From NCBI GenBank assembly GCA_938023085.1, contig CALHDP010000018.1, positions 1 to 9,710 on the forward strand: DNA of 9,710 nt, in the 5' to 3' direction. The translations under genes and the position numbers were made by a program. Within the stretch, counting starts at the first letter, position 1, and each line of letters opens with the position of its first letter. Source of the DNA: an uncultured Collinsella sp. Lineage in GTDB: Bacteria > Actinomycetota > Coriobacteriia > Coriobacteriales > Coriobacteriaceae. Positions 1 through 5,741 of this stretch are shown here, one piece after another. The notes beneath the pieces were generated by a model. The model worked only from the letters and a program-made list of their open reading frames with translations, searched no databases and was not told where the DNA came from.

Positions 1-2352
1 GACCATAAGACGACGGACGCCGGCGTCGAGCAACTGCGGTACCTGCGGCGTGAGGTCGATGGGGTAGGCGTCGTACAGGCGAGAACGGCCATGGATGTCG
101 GTACGCACCGGCATGATCTTGCCGTCGATATTCTTGAGCGAGAGCTTGCGGGCACGCAGGCGGCAGTTGGCACAATCGTGGATACAGCCGTTGGCAACCT
201 GCAGAATGCAATGCTCGCTTGTCATGACGCGCGGGCGGCCAAAGACGGTGATGCCCAGAGCCGCGGGCGCGGCGGCGCCGAGCGAGACAATCTCGTCGAG
301 TGTGATCTCGGGCGAGAGCCAAAACGCACCGGCTCCGCGCTCGGCAAGCGCCTCCATGCAGGGCGTGTTGTGCACCGGCAGGCAAGAGCGAATCTCGGCC
401 GTGGCGCCAACCTGGGCGGCCAGGGCAAGCTCAGAGATGTTGCCAATAGCGACCGTGGCGCCGGCAACAACCCACGGGTCGACGCGTACGTGGTCAACGG
501 CGCGGCAGACCTCGTCGAGCACGGGTACGATGCCCTGCTCAAATGTATCGGTGGGGGAGAGCTCGGCCGCATCGAGCGCGTCGGTGGTCATGTAGATGCG
601 CGTTACACCCTCGGCGCGAGCGGCCTCGGCGGCCTCGAGCGAGGTGACGGTGGCGCAGATCTGCGGCTCATCGCGGTAGTGCTCGGGCGCGGGGCGGGAA
701 TCACTGGTTACAATCGCCGGCAGCTCGAGCGTTTTCGCGCGCTCCTCGTACGGTGTCAGAATGGCCTCTTCCAGCGCCTTACAAGCGGCGGCGCGCACCT
801 TGTGCACGGCGGAAAAGCCCATACCGCAGCCCTTATCGAGTGCCACATCAAAGCTCGCTGCTTCAAAGGGCGAGGAGCCCATGCGGCCCACATGCTCAAC
901 CAGGTCTGCCGCCTCGACGGCGCGGGTCTTGGCAGCCTCGACGGTGAAGCCCGCGGCGGTGGCGGTGAGCGCGGGGTTGTCATAGCAGGTGAGTGTGACA
1001 GTAAATGGCTCGCCTAGGCGCGCCACGACGGACACGTCAACAGCTCGGCGGCGCAGCACATCGCGCTTGAGCGCGGCGCCGGCGGCGTCGATGGCGCGCT
1101 GGCTTCGAATCACGCGGACGCGGCAACCCTCGGGCATGCTGCGGGGCACGCGGCATTCGATGATGTCGCCCGCGGCGGCATCATCGGCGGCAATGGTGGT
1201 CAGGAACTGGTCAAACTCGTCATCGTGGCGAAGCTCCAACAGGTCGCCCTTGCCCACGGGTTCAAACAGCTCAATGCGGGCGATGGCGGCGCGGCGACGG
1301 CGATCGTCGGGCTTGAGCCCGCGCACATCGCGGTTGGCCAGACGGCTGCCCAGCACCGTGCCCACAATCTGGCCGCGGTTGTTGGAGCGCTCGTAGCTCA
1401 TCATCTCGTCGCCCGAGGTGCCATTCTGGTAGGCGTGCGTGAAGTCGCGATTAAAGCAGCGCTTGAGCTGGCGCTGTCGGGCTGCATCCTCATCCTTGGA
1501 GGTCGAAACATCGGCCAGCATATCGTCAATCTGATGACGATACACGTCGACGATGGAATACACGTAATCGGGGGCCTTCATGCGGCCCTCAAGCTTGAGC
1601 GATGCGGCGCCGGCGTCATACAGACGGCGAACAAGCTGCGACGTGTTGGTGTCGCGCGGGCACAGCGCGCGCTCGCGACCGGCAGGGGAGAGCGAGCGGC
1701 CGTTCTCGTCGATCAGCTCGTAAGGCAGGCGACAGGGCTGAGCGCACATGCCGCGGTTGGCCGAGCGGCCTGCCATGGCAAAGCTCGACAGCAGGCACAG
1801 GCCCGAGTAGCAAAAGCAGATGGCGCCGTGGCTAAAGACCTCGAGGTCGACATCGGGCGCGGCGTCGTGGATGGCGGCGATCTCGTCGATGGAGAGCTCG
1901 CGCGAGAGAGTCACGCGGTCGGCGCCCTGTTCGCGGCACCAAAGCGTTCCGCGGTCGTCATGGATGTTCGCCTGGGTCGAGATATGGGTTTCGATGCCGG
2001 GCATGGTGCGCTTGACCTCAAAGAACAGACCCCAGTCCTGGATGATGAAGGCATCGGCGCCCAGCGTGGAGCAGCGGTGGATGAGTTGCAGCGCATCGCC
2101 CATCTCGGACTGCTTGATGACGATGTTGACCGTGACGTAGACGCGCGACCCGGCTAGATGCGCGGCGCGGCAGGCCCGCTCAAAGGCCTCGTCGGTAAAG
2201 TTGGTGGCCTTGCGGCGGGCGTTGAAGCTGCCCATGCCGCAATAGATGGCGTCTGCCCCCGCGGCGAGTGCGGCGGCAAAGGGCTCGGGCCCTCCGGCGG
2301 GCGCTAAAAGCTCGGGTCTGCGGTTGGTGGTTCGACTGGCGGTTGCGGTCAT
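1..2352 (-). CDS. U32 family (collagenase-like peptidase / RlhA-UbiU-type) protein, C-terminus cut by window edge
   Basis: The frame is open from ATG at 2352 to the left edge (784 codons, no stop), so the C-terminus is missing. Residues about 13-50 carry the PELLAPAG opening and an AGADAIYCG stretch typical of the U32 barrel. Residues 171-189 match the U32 signature: E171, F173, G176, C179, G184, C186, S189. It continues through GRSANRG to C203 and C207. Family members are annotated as collagenase-like proteases, but characterised relatives such as RlhA (23S rRNA C2501 hydroxylation), TrhP and UbiU/UbiV are Fe-S proteins acting in RNA or quinone hydroxylation. The C179-x6-C186-x16-C203 spacing resembles their cluster ligands (recalled from memory), with C231 a possible fourth ligand, so an RNA-modification role is more likely than proteolysis. 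A second cysteine group, C715-x7-C723-x3-C727-x2-C730, lies in the long C-terminal part. The start is supported by a purine-rich AAAGGCAGGA just upstream. The gene is divergent from ridA, and no functional link is evident. Confidence 0.93.
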   Translation of the reverse strand, partial: MTATASRTTNRRPELLAPAGGPEPFAAALAAGADAIYCGMGSFNARRKATNFTDEAFERACRAAHLAGSRVYVTVNIVIKQSEMGDALQLIHRCSTLGADAFIIQDWGLFFEVKRTMPGIETHISTQANIHDDRGTLWCREQGADRVTLSRELSIDEIAAIHDAAPDVDLEVFSHGAICFCYSGLCLLSSFAMAGRSANRGMCAQPCRLPYELIDENGRSLSPAGRERALCPRDTNTSQLVRRLYDAGAASLKLEGRMKAPDYVYSIVDVYRHQIDDMLADVSTSKDEDAARQRQLKRCFNRDFTHAYQNGTSGDEMMSYERSNNRGQIVGTVLGSRLANRDVRGLKPDDRRRRAAIARIELFEPVGKGDLLELRHDDEFDQFLTTIAADDAAAGDIIECRVPRSMPEGCRVRVIRSQRAIDAAGAALKRDVLRRRAVDVSVVARLGEPFTVTLTCYDNPALTATAAGFTVEAAKTRAVEAADLVEHVGRMGSSPFEAASFDVALDKGCGMGFSAVHKVRAAACKALEEAILTPYEERAKTLELPAIVTSDSRPAPEHYRDEPQICATVTSLEAAEAARAEGVTRIYMTTDALDAAELSPTDTFEQGIVPVLDEVCRAVDHVRVDPWVVAGATVAIGNISELALAAQVGATAEIRSCLPVHNTPCMEALAERGAGAFWLSPEITLDEIVSLGAAAPAALGITVFGRPRVMTSEHCILQVANGCIHDCANCRLRARKLSLKNIDGKIMPVRTDIHGRSRLYDAYPIDLTPQVPQLLDAGVRRLMV

Positions 2353-2384
2353 ATCCTGCCTTTCAAAATGCTCAGATATTCAAA

Positions 2385-2390
2385 AGTATA
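2385..2390 (-). promoter_or_regulatory. Possible -10 element for the U32 gene
   Basis: On the minus strand this reads TATACT (5 of 6 matches to TATAAT), 32 bases upstream of the ATG at 2352. No convincing -35 is seen 16-19 bases further upstream, so this is a tentative call based on one hexamer and its position. Confidence 0.3.
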
Positions 2391-2508
2391 GTGGCGCCGT
2401 TGCGGCAGGCGATGCCCGTGCTCCAAGCGGGATAAAGTCTTCAGCAGCTTGGACTGGCTGCTCCACATGAGAACCGTTCAGCGGTTCGGGGAGACCGTTG
2501 GGCGATAA

Positions 2509-2539
2509 AATATTCTCGCAAGCTGATAATATTCTTGCA
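2509..2539. repeat. Short direct repeat (AATATTCTYGCA x2) upstream of ridA
   Basis: AATATTCTCGCA at 2509-2520 recurs as AATATTCTTGCA at 2528-2539, with 11 of 12 bases identical and 19 bp start to start. Each copy is preceded by a GATAA-type sequence. The second copy also overlaps an inverted pair, GCAAG at 2518-2522 and CTTGC at 2534-2538. Two near-identical boxes about two helical turns apart in a divergent control region suggest paired binding sites for a regulator. That function is inferred. Confidence 0.4.
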
Positions 2540-2571
2540 TCAAACAGAAACCTTGAGTACCATCCCAATCA

Positions 2572-2619
2572 AGCGCGGTGTTCAGACCGAACTGTGCCTC
2601 CCGGTGTGAACGCCGCGCT
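2572..2619 (+). promoter_or_regulatory. Strong stem-loop in the ridA 5' leader
   Basis: AGCGCGGTGTTCA (2572-2584) pairs with TGAACGCCGCGCT (2607-2619) over 13 positions; the only non-Watson-Crick pair is a G-U (T2579 with G2612). After one G/G mismatch, ACCG (2586-2589) and CGGT (2602-2605) extend the stem, leaving a 12-base loop. The structure ends 33 bases before the ridA ATG and leaves the ribosome binding site free. No U-tract follows, so it is not a standard intrinsic terminator. mRNA protection, attenuation or a regulatory RNA are possible. It would only act as RNA if transcription starts upstream of 2572. Confidence 0.5.
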
Positions 2620-2652
2620 CACGCTTTCTCAACTGATCGTAAGGAGATAAAC

Positions 2653-3030
2653 ATGAGCAAGACCGTCGTGTCTTCCGATAACGCACCCGCAGCCATCGGC
2701 CCGTATTCCCCTGGTATCCAGACCGGCAACATGGTGTTCCTGTCCGGCCAGCTGGGCATCGACCCTGCAACCGGCAAGATGCCCGAGGGCGTCGAGGCCC
2801 AGGCCAAGCAGTCCCTCGCCAACGTCGAGGCCCTGCTGACCGCTGCCGGCGCCACCTTTGCCGATGTCGTCAAGACCACGGTCTACCTGGCCGACATTGC
2901 CGACTTCGCTGCCGTGAACGAGATCTACGCCTCCAAGTTCGAGGCTCCGTTCCCCGCGCGCAGCGCTTTCCAGGTTGCCGCCCTTCCGGCTGGCGGTCTG
3001 GTTGAGATTGAGGTCGTCGCCGCTCTCTAA
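2653..3030 (+). CDS. ridA: RidA, reactive 2-aminoacrylate/imine deaminase
   Basis: A 125-residue protein, the usual length of the RidA/YjgF/YER057c/UK114 family. It acts in the cytoplasm as a trimer and hydrolyses reactive enamine/imine intermediates, chiefly 2-aminoacrylate released by PLP-dependent lyases, to keto acid and ammonia, protecting PLP enzymes. Visible family marks are IGPYSPG (residues 15-21, with the conserved Tyr18), the FLSGQLGIDP strand region (29-38), and PARSAFQVAALPAGGLVEIE (101-120) with Arg103 equivalent to the substrate-carboxylate-binding Arg105 of E. coli RidA. The ATG at 2653 is chosen because AAGGAG (2641-2646 region) lies at ideal spacing. The frame is open upstream to an ATG at 2578, but that start lies inside the leader hairpin, has no binding site and would add residues unlike the family. 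The gene ends at a bidirectional terminator, so it is probably monocistronic. Its position next to a purine-degradation locus suggests it handles aminoacrylate from a diaminopropionate ammonia-lyase; this is inference. Confidence 0.96.
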   Translation: MSKTVVSSDNAPAAIGPYSPGIQTGNMVFLSGQLGIDPATGKMPEGVEAQAKQSLANVEALLTAAGATFADVVKTTVYLADIADFAAVNEIYASKFEAPFPARSAFQVAALPAGGLVEIEVVAAL

Positions 3031-3061
3031 GGCGTTGGCAACAACTAAACATGACATGCAA

Positions 3062-3099
3062 AAAGACCCTGCAGCGCGTGCGAACTGCAGGGTCTTTTG
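3062..3099. terminator. Bidirectional intrinsic terminator between ridA and the convergent regulator
   Basis: AAAAGACCCTGCAG (3062-3075) and CTGCAGGGTCTTTT (3086-3099) form a perfect 14-bp inverted repeat around a 10-base loop. The arms end in A-run and T-run on the two sides, so a GC-containing stem followed by U residues is produced from either strand. It lies 31 bases after the ridA stop and 43 bases after the end of the minus-strand regulator gene, serving both convergent genes. Confidence 0.93.
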
Positions 3100-3142
3100 T
3101 CAAGTGACGGGTCGCTTGTGGAGCCGCGCTCCATTTTGCTCG

Positions 3143-3799
3143 TTAGCCCTCCTTGCGAACTTTTTGCAGGTAGCGGTAGACGCTGGGCTCCGAGATGCCC
3201 AGCGCGGTGGCGGCGCAGGCCACGGCACCCTTGAGCATGAACACCCCGTTGCCGTTGAGGTGGCGAATGACGTCCACGCGGTCGCTCTGACCAAGTGACG
3301 CTACGTCCAGCCCGCGCGCGCTCAGCAACTCGGCAATGCTGCGGTCGATGAGCTCCTGTGTGGACTCCGAAAGGCTTTCGACCTCGATAGGGGCGGGCTC
3401 CGTGCGCGTCGGCGCTGCGTCGAAGCACGCCATGAGCTGCTGCGCCATGGCGTTGATGGAGCGCACGGTCGAGAGGTCGGTGTTGACGCAGAGCATACCG
3501 ACGATCTCGTCATTCTCGCGGATAAAGTACGTCGCGGACTCCAGCGTCTTGCCTCCGGCGCCGCGGCCCTCGTAGCCCGTAATAAACGGCAGGTCGCGAT
3601 ACTTGGCGTCGTGCATGATCTTGAGTGCCAGATCGGTGGCGGGACCGCCGACCTTGCGGCCGCTCACGATGCCGTTGCGAATATCAACGATGGCGTGGTC
3701 GGGATCCGAGAAATCGTGCAGCACGATTTCGCTGTTTTTGCCGAGAATCTGCTCCAGAAAATCGACCATCGGCAAAAAGCGACGTACGGTCTCGTTCAC
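3143..3799 (-). CDS. YheO/DauR-type PAS-HTH transcriptional regulator
   Basis: A 218-residue protein of the YheO family. Residues about 8-118 form the YheO-type PAS-like sensor domain (FLPMVDFLEQILG, EIVLHDF, and the ITGYEGRGAGGKTLESATYFI strand region, then GMLCVNTDLS). Residues about 150-216 form the C-terminal HTH_22 DNA-binding domain, whose GVFMLKGAV...ALGISEPSVYRYLQ segment is the helix-turn-helix. Relatives include DauR of Pseudomonas, which controls D-arginine catabolism; ligands of most members are unknown. GTG at 3799 is chosen as start because AAAGGAG lies 6 bases upstream and the product then begins as family members do. The frame is open to an ATG at 3940, but those 47 codons run through AT-rich control DNA without family resemblance. 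It is divergent from the permease operon and convergent with ridA, making it the likely local regulator, sensing a purine or breakdown product (inferred). Confidence 0.92.
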   Translation of the reverse strand: MNETVRRFLPMVDFLEQILGKNSEIVLHDFSDPDHAIVDIRNGIVSGRKVGGPATDLALKIMHDAKYRDLPFITGYEGRGAGGKTLESATYFIRENDEIVGMLCVNTDLSTVRSINAMAQQLMACFDAAPTRTEPAPIEVESLSESTQELIDRSIAELLSARGLDVASLGQSDRVDVIRHLNGNGVFMLKGAVACAATALGISEPSVYRYLQKVRKEG

Positions 3800-3805
3800 G
3801 GGCAA

Positions 3806-3812
3806 CTCCTTT
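3806..3812 (-). promoter_or_regulatory. Ribosome binding site fixing the GTG start of the YheO-type regulator
   Basis: On the minus strand this reads AAAGGAG, 6 bases before GTG at 3799. It decides between the GTG and the in-frame upstream ATGs at 3850 and 3940, neither of which has a comparable site. Confidence 0.8.
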
Positions 3813-4035
3813 GGGTGAAATCGGAAATGTTCATAACAATTTTTTATCATGGTAACACGCTGCCCATCATCTCGTATATCCGCAGGTACATTGCGTAATG
3901 CAGACGAACGGTAGGAATTTAGCGGTAAACGGTTGACCAAAAGAAATGTTAGATGTTATTTTGACCAGACACTTTCCTGACCTGCGGAAATGCGTTATTT
4001 CAGCTGAAGAATAGTCTGATAACAAAAAATTATTA

Positions 4036-4064
4036 TTGAGAATGAGAATCATCTTTAATACGAT
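4036..4064 (+). promoter_or_regulatory. Putative sigma-70-type promoter of the permease operon with Fur-box-like overlap
   Basis: TTGAGA (4036-4041, 5 of 6 to TTGACA) and TACGAT (4059-4064, 4 of 6 to TATAAT) are separated by exactly 17 bases, placing a start site about 80 bases before the permease ATG. The same stretch, 4038-4056, matches 14 of 19 positions of the classical Fur box (GATAATGATAATCATTATC), including the GAnAATGAnAATCAT core. Binding there would block the promoter. Function is inferred from sequence only. Confidence 0.45.
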
Positions 4065-4151
4065 ATGCAATGAAGGCACAACCTCAACCCCGCACTGCGT
4101 CACAATAGAGCGTTAGATGCGAAAACAACTACTTCGAGGATTGGTGGTCAA

Positions 4152-5546
4152 ATGACCCAGGAGACGGTTACGAACGGCACTGAAGCCCTGTTCACTCGCG
4201 AAGGCATGCCTCCCGTTAAGGAAATGATCCCGTGTGCCCTTCAGCACGTACTGGCATCGTTTGCCGGCATCATTACCCCGGCGGTCATCATGGCCGGCGT
4301 CTACGGCTTTAATAGCCAGCAGAGCACCGACATCATCCAGGTCGCGCTCATTCTTTCGGCGATCGATACGGCCCTTCAGGCCTTCGCTCCCTTCCGTCGT
4401 ATCGGCGGCGGCCTGCCCATCGTCATGGGCGTTTCGTTCGCGTTCCTGCCGGCCCTGCAGGCCATGGGTGCCTCGGGCTTTAGCTTTGGTGCGCTGCTGG
4501 GCGGCGAGATCGTCGGCGGCGCCGTCGCGGTCCTCTTTGGTCTGGCTTACAGCAAGATCAAGTGGCTGTTCCCGCCCGTCGTGACCGGTACGGTCATCTT
4601 CTCTATCGGCGTTTCGCTGTATCCCACGGCCGTCAAGTATATGGCCGGCGGTATGGGTACGCCGCTGTGGGGCACTCCGCAGGCCTGGTGCGTCGCTCTT
4701 ATCACCTTCGCCGTGGTCTTTGCGCTCGCCAACTTTGGCAAGGGCACGCTCAAGCTGGGATCCGTGTTCTTTGGCATGATCGTCGGCATGATTGTCTCCA
4801 TCCCCTTTGGCATGATTGACTTCTCCAGCGTCGCCACCGCTCAGGTCTTCGCCCTTCCCAAGCTCATGCCCTACGCGCTCGAGTTTGATCCCGAGGTCTG
4901 CATTACCCTCGCCGTCGTGTTCCCCATGGTTGCCATCCAGGTTATCGGTGACGTCTCCGCCGCCTGCCTGGGCTCCATCGACCGTATGCCCACCGAGCGT
5001 GAGCTCTCCGGCGCTATCGTGTCCCAGGGCCTCACTTCTATGGTCGGCGGCCTGCTGGGCGGTCTTCCCACCAGCGCCCTTGGCCAGAACGTGGGCATCA
5101 TCTGCTCCAACAAGGTCGTCAACAAGTGGGTCTTTGTGATCATCGCGGCCGTCTTTGCCATCGCCGGCCTGTTCCCGCAGCTCTCTGCCGTTCTTTCCGC
5201 TATCCCGCAGCCCGTCATCGGCGGCGCGACCGTCGGCGTCTTTGGCACCATCACCATGAACGGCGTGCGCATGTTCACCCGCGAGGGCCTCACGCAGCGC
5301 ACTACCACTATCGTCGGCACCTCCGTCGTCTTTGGCCTGGGTATCTGGATGGCCAGCGGTTGCCTTGCCGGCGAGGGTATGCCCGCCTGGGTGTCCACCG
5401 TCATCGGCTCCAATGCCGTAACCCCCACCGCCATCATGGCCATTGTCCTTAACCTGATCCTTCCGCAGACGCCGGTCGTGGCTCAGCACATCGATGCTGC
5501 CAAGGACGCTGCCGTGGATCTGGTCTTGCCCGAGAGCAAGAAGTAA
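4152..5546 (+). CDS. NCS2 (nucleobase:cation symporter-2) family purine/urate permease
   Basis: A 464-residue integral membrane protein with the long hydrophobic segments of the NCS2/NAT family (about 14 membrane spans in the UraA fold). The family imports xanthine, urate or uracil with protons. Visible marks are the TM1 motif LQHVLASFAG with Gln31-His32, IGGGLPIVMGVSFAF in the TM3 region, IQVIGD (Gln263, Asp267) in the TM8 region, and GQNVGI (Gln312-Asn313) in TM10. The TM10 Gln matches purine transporters such as XanQ and UapA; UraA has Glu there, so a purine substrate is favoured over uracil. Two positions that are acidic in XanQ (Glu272, Asp304) align by eye with Gln263 and Gln292 here. 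The gene heads the operon with ssnA and ygfK, which points to urate, xanthine or a related purine. The start is the first ATG of the frame, with GAGGA upstream. Confidence 0.93.
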   Translation: MTQETVTNGTEALFTREGMPPVKEMIPCALQHVLASFAGIITPAVIMAGVYGFNSQQSTDIIQVALILSAIDTALQAFAPFRRIGGGLPIVMGVSFAFLPALQAMGASGFSFGALLGGEIVGGAVAVLFGLAYSKIKWLFPPVVTGTVIFSIGVSLYPTAVKYMAGGMGTPLWGTPQAWCVALITFAVVFALANFGKGTLKLGSVFFGMIVGMIVSIPFGMIDFSSVATAQVFALPKLMPYALEFDPEVCITLAVVFPMVAIQVIGDVSAACLGSIDRMPTERELSGAIVSQGLTSMVGGLLGGLPTSALGQNVGIICSNKVVNKWVFVIIAAVFAIAGLFPQLSAVLSAIPQPVIGGATVGVFGTITMNGVRMFTREGLTQRTTTIVGTSVVFGLGIWMASGCLAGEGMPAWVSTVIGSNAVTPTAIMAIVLNLILPQTPVVAQHIDAAKDAAVDLVLPESKK

Positions 5547-5741
5547 CCAATTCGGTGCTATTCGTCGGCGGACGCATCGCCTCGTCCGCCGACGCCATGC
5601 GGCGCCAAGCCGCACTTCAAAGGGTTTGTCCCTTTGGTGAAGCGTTGACGGGAGAGGGCCCGTTTCCGGTGTAGGCCGGCGCTTCGCACTCCGCCATGTC
5701 AGAGGTGTCAAACCCCGCCTCTGATGTTGAAGGGAGCATCC
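5547..5741 (+). other. Structured intercistronic region between permease and ssnA
   Basis: No gene and no clear promoter in 195 bases, but inverted repeats tile most of it: CGTCGGCGGAC/GTCCGCCGACG (5563-5573, 5584-5594; 11 bp perfect), TGCGGC/GCCGCA (5598-5614), CAAAGGG/CCCTTTG (5618-5636), GAAGCG/CGCTTC (5639-5644, 5680-5685) enclosing ACGGG/CCCGT (5648-5663), and TCAGAGG/CCTCTGA (5699-5705, 5718-5724). None has a T-run, so read-through into ssnA is expected. The first stem may stop or protect part of the permease mRNA. The whole could be a folded regulatory RNA, though GC-rich DNA makes short stems by chance. Confidence 0.5.

Larger units (their letters stand above)
2353..2652. other. Divergent intergenic region between the U32 gene and ridA
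   Basis: Three hundred bases with no credible gene. The sequence shows two small perfect inverted repeats: AGCAGC/GCTGCT at 2443-2448 and 2457-2462, and GAACCG/CGGTTC at 2471-2476 and 2482-2487. It also holds a 12-bp direct repeat (2509-2539) and a large leader hairpin (2572-2619), listed separately. The section around 2500-2545 is much richer in A/T than its surroundings and is the likely site of the ridA promoter. I found no well-spaced -35/-10 pair there that I would call with confidence; GATAAT at 2525-2530 is one candidate -10. Confidence 0.6.
3800..4151. other. Divergent control region between the regulator and the permease operon
   Basis: About 350 bases without a gene and clearly AT-richer than the coding DNA. 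Possible operator-like symmetry includes TTATCATGGTAA (3844-3855, 10 of 12 symmetric), CATTGCGTAATG (about 3890-3901, 10 of 12 symmetric) and the perfect palindrome TTCAGCTGAA (3999-4008). A promoter with a Fur-box-like overlap (4036-4064) is listed separately. The permease binding site is GAGGA at 4136-4140, slightly far (11 bases) from its ATG. Both the regulator and the permease operon must be driven from here, so autoregulation and shared control are plausible but unproven. Confidence 0.6.

Noticed and set aside
91..1017. Plus-strand open frames of about 300 codons at 91-1017 and 1225-2157
   Set aside because: They are shadows of the U32 gene, which is continuous on the minus strand from 2352 to 1 and carries the family signature.
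2578..2652. Upstream ATG that would lengthen RidA by 25 residues
   Set aside because: It lies inside the leader hairpin, lacks a ribosome binding site, and the added residues do not resemble RidA; ATG 2653 has AAGGAG.
2400..2652. T-box or known riboswitch in the ridA leader
   Set aside because: No T-box signature (AGGGTGGNACCGCG-like) or other familiar riboswitch core could be recognised; only unassigned stems.
3800..3940. Upstream ATG starts (3940, 3850) for the YheO-type regulator
   Set aside because: No binding site, coding in AT-rich control DNA, and family members begin near the GTG at 3799, which has AAAGGAG.
5724..5741. Upstream ATG for SsnA at 5724
   Set aside because: It begins at the end of a hairpin arm with no Shine-Dalgarno sequence; AAGGGAG serves the ATG at 5742.
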